A stretch of DNA of 64,000 bases from Chryseobacterium limigenitum (GCF_900114875.1 NZ_FPKW01000002.1:372001-436000), one strand, 5' to 3'. Shown: positions 1 to 8,618, counted from the stretch's first letter. Numbers and translations are program-made. The notes: generated by a model not told the origin, from the sequence alone.

Positions 1-378
1 CTTCAAACCGTAAAAAATACAGACATCAATCCAAAAGATAAATTAAATTTATTCATCGATAAACATTTATCAATAGTTCTCAGAAATCGCGATGTCACGC
101 ATATTTATTCTAATGAATGGAAACATTTGGAGGAAAGACTTCCTGAATTTGTAGAATTAAGAAAAAAGTATCAACAGGAAGTTGAAGAACTGATTTCTGA
201 AATTTATCAAGCTGAAAACTGGGAACTCAAATCGCCAACTTTTACAACAAGATTTATTCTTCATACCCTTAATAATTCCTATTTTTGGTTCAAAAGAAAC
301 ATTGAATCCACTACCGAAATTACTGATGAAATAAGGGATAAGATTCTTTTTGGACTTTTGGGAAATCAGAAATACTAG
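1..378 (+). CDS. TetR/AcrR-family regulator, C-terminal part (5' end outside window)
   Basis: The reading frame is open from base 1 to the TAG at 376-378, so only the last 125 residues are seen. The DNA-binding domain lies outside the window. The visible part is all-helical, with an RKKYQQEVEELI helix and an FTTRFILHTLNNSYFWF segment, as in the ligand/dimerisation domain of TetR repressors. It lies just upstream of paaK in the same direction, and a perfect palindrome covers the paaK start region. I infer that it is the local PAA-CoA-responsive repressor, comparable to the TetR-type PaaR. Family assignment without the HTH is moderate, and the function rests on context. Confidence 0.7.
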   Translation, partial: LQTVKNTDINPKDKLNLFIDKHLSIVLRNRDVTHIYSNEWKHLEERLPEFVELRKKYQQEVEELISEIYQAENWELKSPTFTTRFILHTLNNSYFWFKRNIESTTEITDEIRDKILFGLLGNQKY

Positions 379-421
379 TTTTTTTTAAGTCTAAAATTTT
401 CCAAAATTTTTATCGGAGTCT

Positions 422-500
422 TTGTCATTCTGACGAAGGAAGAATCTAAACTTAGTATTAGAGGTTCTTCACTATGCTGCGCTCCTTTAAGAATGACAAT
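422..500. repeat. Palindromic REP-like intergenic element
   Basis: The left end reads TTGTCATTCTGACGAAGGAA and the right end is its imperfect reverse complement, ending in AAGAATGACAA. Inner GAAGAA..CT segments also pair, so the whole element can fold into one long stem. It lies between the TetR gene and the paaK promoter, downstream of the TetR stop. It could act as a transcription terminator or mRNA stabiliser for the regulator gene. Confidence 0.6.
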
Positions 501-577
501 TCGAAGTAAAAATTTCACTAAATCTCAACTTAAAAATTATTTAGAATCATTCAAAATATGACGAAAGTCATAAAAAT

Positions 578-608
578 TTTGTCACCTCCCAAATTCTTTT
601 TAAATTTA
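578..608 (+). promoter_or_regulatory. Promoter of paaK and the paa gene run
   Basis: TTTG at 578-581 is followed by exactly 19 bases and then TAAATTTA at 601-608. This fits the Bacteroidetes primary sigma consensus (TTTG, about 19 bases, TAnnTTTG) except for the last base. Transcription would begin near 615, leaving a leader of only about 17 bases before the ATG at 632. The predicted start lies inside the palindromic operator at 612-625. Confidence 0.65.
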
Positions 609-611
609 CAC

Positions 612-625
612 CTAACAAATGTTAG
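612..625. promoter_or_regulatory. Palindromic operator, probable PaaR-type repressor site
   Basis: CTAACA-AA-TGTTAG is a perfect 6-bp inverted repeat around two bases. It sits over the predicted transcription start and 7 bases before the paaK ATG. It fits the CNAAC-N4-GTTNG skeleton I recall for TetR-type PaaR operators. The TetR gene just upstream is the obvious partner. Binding would block initiation until phenylacetyl-CoA accumulates, which is inference. Confidence 0.6.
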
Positions 626-631
626 TTAGTC

Positions 632-1957
632 ATGAATGTGGATTTTTCAGTTGAATACTTACAGCTCGACCAATTGAGACAGCTCCAGTCTGAAAGACTG
701 GTGAATTTGGTGGGTTATCTTGAGGAGAAGTCGGATTTTTATAAAGGAAAATTTGATGAATTAGGAATATCTCCACAGGAAATAAGGACAATTGAAGATA
801 TTTCAAAGCTCCCGATCACGTACAAACAGGATTTAAGAGACAATTATCCGTTCGGATTATTTACGGTTCCGAAAAATGAATTACAAAGAATTCACTGTTC
901 AAGCGGAACAACGGGAAAACCAACGGTGGTAGGATATACAAAAGAAGACGTTGATTTATTCAGTGAAGTAGTAGCAAGATCGTTGAATGCAGCCGGAGCA
1001 AAACCGGGAATGCAGTTACACAACGCCTATGGATATGGAATTTTCACTGGCGGACTTGGTCTTCATTACGGAGCTGAAAAATTAGGAATGAGTGTTCTTC
1101 CGATTTCGGGAGGAATGACAACAAGACAGGTCGATTTAATTATAGACTTTAAACCGGAAGTTATCTGTTGTTCGCCATCTTATGCTTTAACAATCGCTGA
1201 TGAATTTGCTAAAAGAGGAATCTCGGCAGAAGAAATCAGTTTAAAATATGCCGTTTTGGGTTCAGAACCTTGGACGGAGATTATAAGACATCATATTGAA
1301 GAAAAATTGGGAGTTCATGCTACCAATATTTATGGTTTAAGCGAAATTATCGGACCAGGAGTTTCGATGGAAGATTTTGAGGAGAAAGGAGGTTCTTACA
1401 TTTGGGAAGATCATTTTTATCCTGAAATTTTAGATCCGATTACCAAACAACCGGTTACTTTCGGGGAAGAAGGAGTTTTGGTGATTACGACTTTAACGAA
1501 AAAAGCAATGCCGCTTTTACGTTATTGGACGAACGATATTACAAGTCTTTATTACGAAGAAAACTCAAAAAGAACAATGGTTAAAATGAGACCAATTCTT
1601 GGAAGAGCCGATGATATGCTGATCGTAAGAGGCGTAAATGTATATCCGAGTCAGATTGAAGAGGCGTTTTCTCATGTGGAAGGCGTGGTTCCGAATTATT
1701 ATTTAACGCCGATTGAGAAAGAACAGATGTGTGTAGCATTGGATATCGATCTGGAAATTGATGATGAATTTGTGAAAGGACAACAAATTGAAATAAATAC
1801 CGATGATTATGCTATTTTTGTCGGAAACTTTGCAAAAAGTATAGAAAACGAAATAAAAAAGCGAGTAGGAATCACCACGAAAGTGAAAATTCATGCTCAG
1901 GACAGTTTGCCTAAGTGCGAAGGTGGAAAAATTAATAGAATACTTAAAACAAAATGA
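632..1957 (+). CDS. paaK: Phenylacetate-CoA ligase
   Basis: This AMP-forming ligase converts phenylacetate, ATP and CoA to phenylacetyl-CoA, the entry step of the aerobic PAA pathway. The 441 residues match the usual PaaK length. The phosphate-binding loop SSGTTGKPTVVGYT lies near residue 90. The adenylate motif YGLSEIIGPG and the hinge region GRADDMLIVRGVNVYPSQIE follow, and a C-terminal PaaK lid domain ends at KINRILKTK. The ATG at 632 follows the promoter and operator closely. The stop overlaps the paaE start by 4 bases (ATGA), so the two are translationally coupled. Confidence 0.95.
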   Translation: MNVDFSVEYLQLDQLRQLQSERLVNLVGYLEEKSDFYKGKFDELGISPQEIRTIEDISKLPITYKQDLRDNYPFGLFTVPKNELQRIHCSSGTTGKPTVVGYTKEDVDLFSEVVARSLNAAGAKPGMQLHNAYGYGIFTGGLGLHYGAEKLGMSVLPISGGMTTRQVDLIIDFKPEVICCSPSYALTIADEFAKRGISAEEISLKYAVLGSEPWTEIIRHHIEEKLGVHATNIYGLSEIIGPGVSMEDFEEKGGSYIWEDHFYPEILDPITKQPVTFGEEGVLVITTLTKKAMPLLRYWTNDITSLYYEENSKRTMVKMRPILGRADDMLIVRGVNVYPSQIEEAFSHVEGVVPNYYLTPIEKEQMCVALDIDLEIDDEFVKGQQIEINTDDYAIFVGNFAKSIENEIKKRVGITTKVKIHAQDSLPKCEGGKINRILKTK

Positions 1958-3039
1958 ATTCATTTTATAAATTAAAAACGGTAAGAGTTCAGAAAGATAC
2001 CAACGATGCTGTGAATGTAGCCGTTGAAATTCCTGAGGAACTGAAAGATAAATTCAGATTCAAGCAGGGGCAGTATCTTAACTTCCGAATGATGATCGAC
2101 GGAAACGAAGAGAGACGTTCTTACTCTATCTGCAATGCGCCGAGTGAAAAAAGCAACACGCTGGAAGTATTGGTGAAGTTGTTGGAAAACGGAAAAGTTT
2201 CCGGTTATTTCAACGAGCATCTTCACATGGATGAAGTTCTTGAAGTGATGCCTCCGATGGGCGGTTTTAACACGTCTTATCACCCGACAAACGTAAAAAC
2301 TTACGTTGGTTTGGCGGCAGGAAGCGGAATTTCTCCGGTTTTATCAAATATTAAAGAGAGTCTTTACCAGGAGCCGAATTCAAACGCTTATTTGTTCTAC
2401 AGCAACAGAAGCATGAATCATGTGATGAAAAAGGCCGAGATCGATAAATTGGTTGAAACTTTTAACGGAAGACTGAAAGTTGTTTATTTAGTAAGCCGTG
2501 AGCAGCACGAAGATCCTATTTTTGAAGGAAGAATTTCTCCCGAAAAATTAGATCAGCTGTTTGAAAGATATACAGATATTGATGTTAAAGAATCTACATT
2601 CTTCATTTGCGGACCTTCAGAGATGATTAAAGGAATCGCTGATTATTTAAAGAAAGAGAAAAAAGTGCCTGCAATCCAGGTTTTATTTGAATATTTCACT
2701 GCTCCTGACGAAGAAAATTCTGAGGAAATGAGCGATGAATTCAAGGCAATTGCCAATTTAGAAAGTATGGTAACGGTCATTATCGATGATGATGAATATT
2801 CGTTTCACCTTAATTCTAAAAAAGAGAGTATCTTAGATAAAGCATTGAAAGACAATCTTCCTGTGCCATTTGCATGCAAAGGAGGAGTTTGTTGTACGTG
2901 TAAAGCGCAGGTTTTGGAAGGAGAAGTTTTCATGGAGAAAAATTTCGCGCTTACCGAAGATGAAGTAGCCAGAGGTTACGTTCTGACGTGTCAATGTCAC
3001 CCGACAACGAATGTGGTGATGCTTAATTATGATGTTTAA
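1954..3039 (+). CDS. paaE: Phenylacetyl-CoA epoxidase reductase subunit PaaE
   Basis: PaaE passes electrons from NAD(P)H through FAD and a plant-type [2Fe-2S] cluster to the PaaABC oxygenase. The protein has 361 residues. An N-terminal ferredoxin-reductase FAD domain contains RSYSICNAP, an NAD-binding domain contains GLAAGSGISPVLS and FFICGPSEM, and a C-terminal ferredoxin domain has the cluster ligands CKGGVCCTC and a last Cys in LTCQC. In E. coli paaE follows paaABCD; here it precedes them, coupled to paaK. The next gene begins after about 100 bases of repeat sequence. Confidence 0.94.
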   Translation: MNSFYKLKTVRVQKDTNDAVNVAVEIPEELKDKFRFKQGQYLNFRMMIDGNEERRSYSICNAPSEKSNTLEVLVKLLENGKVSGYFNEHLHMDEVLEVMPPMGGFNTSYHPTNVKTYVGLAAGSGISPVLSNIKESLYQEPNSNAYLFYSNRSMNHVMKKAEIDKLVETFNGRLKVVYLVSREQHEDPIFEGRISPEKLDQLFERYTDIDVKESTFFICGPSEMIKGIADYLKKEKKVPAIQVLFEYFTAPDEENSEEMSDEFKAIANLESMVTVIIDDDEYSFHLNSKKESILDKALKDNLPVPFACKGGVCCTCKAQVLEGEVFMEKNFALTEDEVARGYVLTCQCHPTTNVVMLNYDV

Positions 3040-3042
3040 TTA

Positions 3043-3130
3043 ATGTAGCAATTTACCAGTATATCAATGTACCAATTATTGCTAGACTGTTAGATTGATT
3101 CATTGTTATATTTTAAAATTTTTAAAAAAT
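3043..3130. repeat. AT-rich intergenic repeat of the 'aatgtaacaatgtacc' type
   Basis: The gap before paaA consists of degenerate units such as TAATGTAGCAATTTACC, ATCAATGTACCAATT and TTAGATTGATTCATTGTTA. Similar units recur before paaB (4077-4175), paaD (5287-5325), paaG, the S23-type gene, paaJ and paaY. The two halves are roughly inverted copies of each other, so the transcript can fold. No gene fits here. Confidence 0.5.
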
Positions 3131-3137
3131 TTTAATT

Positions 3138-4076
3138 ATGGATTTAGAAAAATTTGTACAATATGTACACGACGAAAATAAAGTAGAACCAAAAGATGTA
3201 ATGCCCGATGATTACAGAAAATTATTGGTTCGTCAGATTTCACAGCACGCGCATTCTGAGATTGTTGGAATGTTGCCGGAAGCGAACTGGATTTCCAGAG
3301 CACCTTCATTAAGAAGAAAAATGGCTCTTTTGGCTAAAGTTCAGGATGAAGCAGGGCACGGTTTATACCTGTATTCAGCAACCGAAACATTAGGAAACGG
3401 AACCATCAGAGCTGACAGAGATGCAACTTATGATGATATGTTGGAAGGAAAGGCAAAATATTCAAGTATTTTCAACTATCCGACGTTGAGCTGGGCAGAT
3501 ATCGGTGCCATCGGCTGGTTGGTTGACGGTGCAGCGATTATGAATCAGGTAATGCTGATGGGGAACTCTTATGGTCCTTATTCAAGAGCAATGGTTAAAA
3601 TCTGTAAAGAGGAATCTTTTCACCAAAGACAGGGTTACGAGATTTTGATGGCACTTTGCCGTGGTACAAAACAGCAGAAAGAAATGGCTCAGGCTTCGTT
3701 AAACCGTTTCTGGTGGCCGGCTTTGATGATGTTTGGTCCAAATGACGACAGCTCACCAAACTCTAAAATCTCTATGAATTACAGGGTAAAAAGAGAAAGT
3801 AACGACAGTCTTCGTCAGAGATTTATTGACGTTACGGTTTCTCAGGCTGAATTCTTAGGATTAACCATTCCGGATAAAGATTTAAAATGGAATGAAGAAA
3901 GACAGCATTACGATTTCGGAGAACTTCCTTGGGGTGAATTCATGGAAATCTTAAAAGGAAACGGACCTTGTAATAAGAAAAGATTACAGACAAAAGTAAA
4001 AGCACAGCAGGAAAACCTTTGGGTAAAAGAAGCGGCGATAGCTTTTGCAGAGAAACAAGAAAAAATTTCAATATAA
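3138..4076 (+). CDS. paaA: 1,2-phenylacetyl-CoA epoxidase catalytic subunit PaaA
   Basis: PaaA is the di-iron subunit that inserts one oxygen atom into the aromatic ring of phenylacetyl-CoA, forming the 1,2-epoxide. The 312 residues match E. coli PaaA closely in size. Ferritin-like di-iron motifs are visible: an [15 protein letters not shown] helix, the DEAGHG motif (ExxH type) near residue 75, and [14 protein letters not shown] near residue 160. PaaB, PaaC and PaaD follow in the same direction, which is the conserved paaABCD order. Confidence 0.95.
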   Translation: MDLEKFVQYVHDENKVEPKDVMPDDYRKLLVRQISQHAHSEIVGMLPEANWISRAPSLRRKMALLAKVQDEAGHGLYLYSATETLGNGTIRADRDATYDDMLEGKAKYSSIFNYPTLSWADIGAIGWLVDGAAIMNQVMLMGNSYGPYSRAMVKICKEESFHQRQGYEILMALCRGTKQQKEMAQASLNRFWWPALMMFGPNDDSSPNSKISMNYRVKRESNDSLRQRFIDVTVSQAEFLGLTIPDKDLKWNEERQHYDFGELPWGEFMEILKGNGPCNKKRLQTKVKAQQENLWVKEAAIAFAEKQEKISI

Positions 4077-4175
4077 CAATATACCAATGTAAAAATGTAA
4101 CAATCATTGTCATGCTGAGCTTGTCGAAGCATCTCATTGGTAAACTGGTACATTGATACATTGTTAAATTTAATT
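4077..4175. repeat. Mosaic palindromic repeat with TGTCATGCTGAGCTTGTCG core
   Basis: The paaA-paaB gap has a core of about 45 bases (4110-4144). It begins TGTCATGCTGAGCTTGTCGA, continues through AGCATCTCATTGGTAAACTG, and recurs almost unchanged in front of paaY (about 10763-10803). AT-rich arms flank the core and are roughly inverted copies (AACAATATACCAATG against GTACATTGATACATTGTT), so the unit can fold into a long hairpin within the operon mRNA. Confidence 0.6.
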
Positions 4176-4181
4176 TTATTT

Positions 4182-4463
4182 ATGGCAAATTTGGATATGT
4201 GGGAAGTGTTTATTCAGACTAAACCGGGATTATCTCACAAACACGTTGGAATAGTACAGGCACCAACAGCAGAAATGGCTTTGCAGAACGCAAGAGACGT
4301 TTATACAAGAAGAAAAGAAGGAACTTCTGTTTGGGTGGTTCCAAGTAAATATATTGTGACTTCAGAAGGAATTGATAAAGAAGCTTTCTTTGATCCGGCT
4401 GATGATAAATTGTACCGTCACCCGACGTTCTACGATATTCCTAACGATGTAAAAAATATGTAA
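4182..4463 (+). CDS. paaB: Phenylacetyl-CoA epoxidase subunit PaaB
   Basis: This small subunit bridges PaaA-PaaC in the epoxidase complex. I chose the ATG at 4182 (MANLDMWEVFIQ) because it gives 93 residues, the normal PaaB length of about 95. An in-frame ATG at 4137 would add 15 residues encoded by repeat DNA. Recognisable family features are the WEVFIQTKPGLSHKHVG start, MALQNARDVYTRR and SVWVVPS. It sits between paaA and paaC as usual. Confidence 0.93.
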   Translation: MANLDMWEVFIQTKPGLSHKHVGIVQAPTAEMALQNARDVYTRRKEGTSVWVVPSKYIVTSEGIDKEAFFDPADDKLYRHPTFYDIPNDVKNM

Positions 4464-4530
4464 TAAAGAAGTTAGAAGTTAGATTCTAGAATTTAGTCTA
4501 ATTTCTAACCTCTAATTTCTAAATTCTATA
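4464..4530. repeat. Intergenic inverted repeat of the 'ttagaagttag' type
   Basis: The paaB-paaC gap is built from GAAGTTAGAAGTTAGATTC followed by the inverted run TCTAATTTCTAACCTCTAATT. The same family fills the paaG-paaH gap at 6820-6895, and a half copy precedes the HIT gene at 29662-29697. It forms an imperfect hairpin inside the operon transcript. Confidence 0.5.
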
Positions 4531-4534
4531 AAAA

Positions 4535-5284
4535 ATGAATCCATTATATAATTATTTATTAAAACTAGCGGACGACAGTTTCATCATGGGACAAAGATTG
4601 TCAGCGTGGTGTGGTGAAGGTCCTTATTTGGAGGAAGATATTGCATTGACAAACATCGCATTGGACGAGCTTGGACAAGCAAACAATTTTTATGTTTATG
4701 CTTCAAGAGTGGCTGATAACGGTAAAAGTGAAGATGATTTAGCATTTTTGAGATACGAACACGAATATGTAAACGCTCATTGGGTTGAACTTCCGAATGA
4801 AGATTATGCGCAGACGATTCTTAAAGTCTATGTTTTCTCTGTTTATCAGAAATTGATGTATGAAGCATTGTCAAACTCTGCCGATGAAGAACTTTCTGCT
4901 CTTGCTCAAAAATCTTTGAAAGAAGTAAGATATCACTATACTCACGCTTCTTCCTGGATGAAAATTTTCGGACAGGGAACAGAAGAAAGTAAAATGCGTT
5001 TGGAAAGAGCAATCGAAAATATCTGGGAATATTCAAAAGGTTTATTCGCAAAAGTGGAAGGAGAAGATGATTTAATTACTTTAAATATCGCTCCAAATGT
5101 TGATGCGTTGTATGAAGATTTCCTTTCTATTACACAAAAAGATTTTCAGGACTTCGGTTTAGAATATCCGGCTAATCCTTTTATGCAACCAAAATCCAGA
5201 ACGGGTTATCATACAGAATATTTCGGATTTATGCTTTGTGAATTGCAGTATATGCAGAGAGCGTATCCGGGGTGTACTTGGTAG
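4535..5284 (+). CDS. paaC: Phenylacetyl-CoA epoxidase structural subunit PaaC
   Basis: PaaC is the ferritin-like partner of PaaA in the epoxidase core and has a structural rather than catalytic role. The 249 residues match the family. Visible features are the N-terminal LADDSFIMGQRLSAWCGEGP, a DELGQANNFYVYAS helix, VRYHYTHASSWMKIFGQGT in the middle and a C-terminal segment ending RAYPGCTW, all as in known PaaC. It lies between paaB and paaD, though a gap of about 180 bases precedes paaD. Confidence 0.94.
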   Translation: MNPLYNYLLKLADDSFIMGQRLSAWCGEGPYLEEDIALTNIALDELGQANNFYVYASRVADNGKSEDDLAFLRYEHEYVNAHWVELPNEDYAQTILKVYVFSVYQKLMYEALSNSADEELSALAQKSLKEVRYHYTHASSWMKIFGQGTEESKMRLERAIENIWEYSKGLFAKVEGEDDLITLNIAPNVDALYEDFLSITQKDFQDFGLEYPANPFMQPKSRTGYHTEYFGFMLCELQYMQRAYPGCTW

Positions 5285-5286
5285 GT

Positions 5287-5460
5287 TTTTGAATGTAACA
5301 ATGTATCAGTTTATCAATATAACAATTTTAAAGTGAAATGTTAAACTATCATTGAAAATTTTATTCTTTGTTGACTTTGCTAAGTGAAACGCATTTGCGA
5401 ACTTAAAAACATTTAGTAGTCAAAAAACTTTGCGCACTTTGCGTTAAAAAAATCAGATAA
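5287..5460. repeat. Intergenic repeat stretch before paaD
   Basis: It starts with an AT-rich unit of the 'gtaacaatgtatcag' type. It then has a low-complexity part with CTTTGCTAAGTGAAACGC and ACTTTGCGCACTTTGCGTT. The GAACTTTGCGTTAAAAA form of this part recurs at about 25614-25630. No coding sequence is apparent. Confidence 0.4.
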
Positions 5461-5467
5461 AAGAAGA

Positions 5468-5932
5468 TTGAAAAATCCTTTAGAAATATTAGAATTAGTC
5501 CCCGATCCGGAAATTCCGGTAATCAATATCGTGGAATTAGGTATTGTAAGAGAAGTGAAAATTACCAGCGAGAATTCTTGTGAAGTAATAATTACACCGA
5601 CATATTCTGCCTGTCCCGCTATGTTTACCATTGAGGAAGACATCATGAAAATCATGAAAGAAAACGGTTGGGATGCGAAAGTAGTCACCAAAATGTTTCC
5701 GATCTGGACAACAGACTGGTTGACAGATGAAGCGAGAGAAAAACTTCGTGTCTACGGAATTTCACCTCCCGAAAAAGGAGCAGACGAACATCACATCGGA
5801 AAACCGAAAAAATGTCCGCGTTGTGGTTCTATGAATTCAAAACAGATCAGCAGATTCGGGTCTACATTATGCAAGGCTTCGTATCAGTGTTTAGACTGTT
5901 TAGAGCCTTTTGATTATTTTAAATGTCATTAA
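5468..5932 (+). CDS. paaD: PaaD, epoxidase maturation protein (MIP18/DUF59 plus zinc ribbon)
   Basis: PaaD belongs to the MIP18/DUF59 family and is thought to help assemble metal centres of the epoxidase complex. The DUF59 core covers roughly residues 1-95 (VPDPEIPVINIVELGIVREV and YSACPAMFTIEEDI). The C-terminal zinc ribbon has CPRCGS and CLDC pairs. The best start is the TTG at 5468 (reads KNPLEILELVPDPEIP after the initiator), preceded by a purine-rich AAAAGAAGA. No in-frame ATG lies close upstream. Length is 154 residues. Confidence 0.9.
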   Translation: MKNPLEILELVPDPEIPVINIVELGIVREVKITSENSCEVIITPTYSACPAMFTIEEDIMKIMKENGWDAKVVTKMFPIWTTDWLTDEAREKLRVYGISPPEKGADEHHIGKPKKCPRCGSMNSKQISRFGSTLCKASYQCLDCLEPFDYFKCH

Positions 5933-6014
5933 AATGATACATTGCTACGTTATTTAATATTGTTAAATTAGAGCAGTGTAATTTTTTAATTCTTTAATCA
6001 TTAAATTTAAAACC

Positions 6015-6815
6015 ATGTATACACAACTTGATATTGAAACGCATTTTGACGGAAAACTTAAAATTGCTTACCTCAATCAACCAGACACAATGAACGCCCT
6101 TACAAAGCCTTCTTTATCAGATCTAAAAGATTTTATTAAAGAATGCAGCGATGATGATACAGTAAGATGTGTGGCAATTTCAGGAAGAGGAAAAGCTTTT
6201 TGCTCCGGCCAGAATTTGGATGATGCGTTCGTACAAGGTAACGAACATCATGACCACGATATCATCAGAAAGATTGTCGTAGATTATTATAACCCTTTGG
6301 TGACCGAGATTACAAAATGTAAAAAACCTGTTGTTGCATTGGTAAACGGTCCTGCAGTAGGAGCTGGCGCAATGTTAGCGTTGATCTGTGACTTCGTTTT
6401 AGCGGTTGATAAATCATATTTTGCTCAGGCATTTTCAAATATTGGTTTAATTCCTGATACTGGAGGAACGTATTTCTTGCCAAAATTATTAGGAAGGCAA
6501 TTGGCAAATTATTTAGCATTCACAGGAAAAAGATTATCTGCTGATGAAGCAAAATCTTACGGTTTGGTTGCTGAAATTTTCAATGAAGAAGAATTCACTC
6601 CAAAATCAATGGAAATCCTTGAAAAAATGTCAAATATGCCGACTGCAGCAATTAAATTGACTAAGAAAGCTTTTGCTCAATCGTACCACAATACATTGAG
6701 AGAACAGCTTGAATTAGAAGGAGATTTACAGCAAGAAGCAGCTGAGACAGAAGATTTCAAAGAAGGAGTAAGTGCCTTTTTACAAAAAAGAAAACCTAAT
6801 TATAAAGGAAAATAA
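6015..6815 (+). CDS. paaG: 1,2-epoxyphenylacetyl-CoA isomerase PaaG
   Basis: PaaG is a crotonase-fold isomerase that converts the ring epoxide into the oxepin-CoA, and it also acts on later double-bond intermediates. The closest match I recall is E. coli PaaG. Shared features are VRCVAISGRGKAFCSGQ (oxyanion hole), the YYNPLV segment, GPAVGAGAMLAL, the SNIGLIPDTGG loop carrying the conserved Asp, and the C-terminal EGVSAFLQKRKPNYKGK. Length is 266 residues. It lies between paaD and paaH in the operon. Confidence 0.9.
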   Translation: MYTQLDIETHFDGKLKIAYLNQPDTMNALTKPSLSDLKDFIKECSDDDTVRCVAISGRGKAFCSGQNLDDAFVQGNEHHDHDIIRKIVVDYYNPLVTEITKCKKPVVALVNGPAVGAGAMLALICDFVLAVDKSYFAQAFSNIGLIPDTGGTYFLPKLLGRQLANYLAFTGKRLSADEAKSYGLVAEIFNEEEFTPKSMEILEKMSNMPTAAIKLTKKAFAQSYHNTLREQLELEGDLQQEAAETEDFKEGVSAFLQKRKPNYKGK

Positions 6816-6819
6816 TATT

Positions 6820-6895
6820 ATAGAAATTAGAAATTAGAGGTTAGAAATTAGCAAGTGAAAAATCTAACTTCTAACTTCTAGATTCTAACATCTAT
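6820..6895. repeat. Intergenic inverted repeat, second 'ttagaaattag' copy
   Basis: AGAAATTAGAAATTAGAGG is followed, after about 20 bases, by CTAACTTCTAACTTCTAG. This forms an imperfect hairpin in the paaG-paaH gap. It is the same family as 4464-4530. Confidence 0.5.
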
Positions 6896-6901
6896 AAATT
6901 A

Positions 6902-8035
6902 ATGAAAAATATAGGAATTATTGGTGCAGGAACTATGGGCGTAGGAATCGCTCAGGTAGCTGCAACAGCGGGTTGCAAAGTCGTTTTATTCGACGCAAAT
7001 ACTCCGCAAATTGATAAAGCTCTTTCAGGCTTAGAGAAAACATTAAATAAATTAGTTGAAAAAGCTAAAATTTCTCAGGAAAAAGCGGAAGAAATCAGAA
7101 ATAATATCGTTAAAGGTGAAACTTTACAGGATTTAAAAGATTCTGATTTAGTGATCGAAGCGATTATCGAAAACAAAGAAATCAAAACCAAAGTTTTCAC
7201 AGAATTAGAGACCTATGTTTCAGAAAGCTGTATCATTGGTTCCAATACATCATCCATTTCCATTACCTCTCTCGGTGCAGAATTACAAAAACCGGAGCGT
7301 TTCATCGGAATTCACTTCTTCAATCCGGCTCCTTTGATGCCTTTAGTTGAGGTTATCCCGTCTTTACTTACAGAAAAAACGTTAGCGGAAAAAATCTACA
7401 ATCTCATGAAAGATTGGGGGAAAACGCCTGTGATTGCTAAAGATATTCCTGGTTTTATCGTAAACAGAATCGCACGTCCTTACTACGGCGAAGGATTGAG
7501 AATTGTTGAAGAAAACATTGCCACTATAGAACAGGTTGATGAAGCCATGAAAACAATCGGAAACTTCAAAATGGGACCTTTTGAATTAATGGATTTAATT
7601 GGTGTTGATGTAAATTTCTCGGTAACCAAAACGGTTTACAACGAATATTTCTACGACCCAAAATACAAACCATCTCTTCTTCAACAAAGAATGTCTGAAG
7701 CAAAACTTCATGGCAGAAAAACCGGAAAAGGTTTCTACGATTATTCAGAAAATGCTCAAAATCCGGTTGCAGAAAAAAATGATGCGTTGTATCAACAAAT
7801 ATTTTTAAGAATTATTTCAATGTTGATCAATGAGGCAGTTGAAGCCAAAAGATTAGGCATTGCCAACGATGAAGATATAGAATTAGCAATGCAGAAAGGA
7901 GTAAATTATCCTAAAGGTTTATTGGCTTGGGGAAAAGGAATAGGATATGCAAAAATCTCCGAAACCCTGCAAAATCTTTATGAAGAATATCAGGAAGAAA
8001 GATATAGACAAAGTCCTTTATTAAGAAAATTGTGA
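6902..8035 (+). CDS. paaH: 3-hydroxyadipyl-CoA dehydrogenase (PaaH type)
   Basis: This NAD-dependent 3-hydroxyacyl-CoA dehydrogenase oxidises 3-hydroxyadipyl-CoA to 3-oxoadipyl-CoA near the end of the PAA pathway. The Rossmann motif IGIIGAGTMGVGIAQ is at the N-terminus. SNTSSISITSL, the catalytic GIHFFNPAPLMPLVEV segment and the C-terminal domain (NFKMGPFELMDLIGVD) follow. At 377 residues it lacks much of the duplicated C-terminal half of the roughly 475-aa E. coli PaaH, a length I believe is common in Bacteroidota. The operon position supports the specific role. Confidence 0.88.
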   Translation: MKNIGIIGAGTMGVGIAQVAATAGCKVVLFDANTPQIDKALSGLEKTLNKLVEKAKISQEKAEEIRNNIVKGETLQDLKDSDLVIEAIIENKEIKTKVFTELETYVSESCIIGSNTSSISITSLGAELQKPERFIGIHFFNPAPLMPLVEVIPSLLTEKTLAEKIYNLMKDWGKTPVIAKDIPGFIVNRIARPYYGEGLRIVEENIATIEQVDEAMKTIGNFKMGPFELMDLIGVDVNFSVTKTVYNEYFYDPKYKPSLLQQRMSEAKLHGRKTGKGFYDYSENAQNPVAEKNDALYQQIFLRIISMLINEAVEAKRLGIANDEDIELAMQKGVNYPKGLLAWGKGIGYAKISETLQNLYEEYQEERYRQSPLLRKL

Positions 8036-8056
8036 TTAACAGTAACTAATTTATTG

Positions 8057-8284
8057 ATGAGTAGGTCAAGAAAGAAAACTCCCATAACAGGAATTACGAC
8101 TGCAGTGACGGAAAAGAAAAATAAATTAGAAGCAAATCGAAAATTAAGAAGATTGAACAGAATCAAAATTCATAAAGGGGATTATGATTTATTTCAAATA
8201 AGAGAAATATCAAATGTTTGGGGTTTTGATAAAGATGGTAAAAGATATTTAAAAGATCCTGATAGAAAAGATTTGATGAAATAA
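8057..8284 (+). CDS. Small basic hypothetical protein
   Basis: This 75-residue protein begins MSRSRKKTPITG and is strongly basic in its first half. It continues with NRKLRRLNRIKIHKGDYDLF and ends in SNVWGFDKDGKRYLKDPDRK. An in-frame TTG three bases earlier is less likely than the ATG at 8057. The basic start resembles nucleic-acid- or ribosome-binding proteins, but I recognise no domain. It lies 21 bases after paaH and 14 bases before the next small gene, so it is probably co-transcribed. Function unknown. Confidence 0.6.
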   Translation: MSRSRKKTPITGITTAVTEKKNKLEANRKLRRLNRIKIHKGDYDLFQIREISNVWGFDKDGKRYLKDPDRKDLMK

Positions 8285-8298
8285 TTAATATTTTTTTC

Positions 8299-8616
8299 AT
8301 GAATATATATGAATTCAGAGCCGAATTAGAAACAAGGCTTTTAAATGAAAAAGAATACATCATTCAAGAACTTTCTTCGATGAATGATGATCAGGAAAGA
8401 CTTGGAATGTTGGGAATATTTAATGAAAAATATAAAGAGCTGATCAAAAGATTAGCTAATGAAAATGGTATTGACTTAAATGCTCCTTATCAAAATGAAT
8501 CTAATCCGTCAAATTCAGAAAATCTTTCATACGAACAAATAATTTTTGGTAAAACCATGAGTATTTACGACAAATTGGTTGATGAATTATATGATAAAAT
8601 AACAAGTGTAAATTAA
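8299..8616 (+). CDS. Hypothetical protein, 105 aa
   Basis: The protein is predicted all-helical and acidic, with charged heptad-like segments (ELETRLLNEKEYIIQEL, NEKYKELIKRLANENG). It has no signal peptide or membrane segment. It sits between the small basic protein and paaI, only 2 bases from the paaI ATG, so it should be co-translated with the thioesterase. I recognise no family, and a role in phenylacetate metabolism is not implied. Confidence 0.6.
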   Translation: MNIYEFRAELETRLLNEKEYIIQELSSMNDDQERLGMLGIFNEKYKELIKRLANENGIDLNAPYQNESNPSNSENLSYEQIIFGKTMSIYDKLVDELYDKITSVN

Positions 8617-8618
8617 AA

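Noticed and set aside
4464..6895. CRISPR-like appearance of the repeated intergenic units
   Set aside because: The units are degenerate, AT-rich, unevenly spaced and lack spacers and cas genes.
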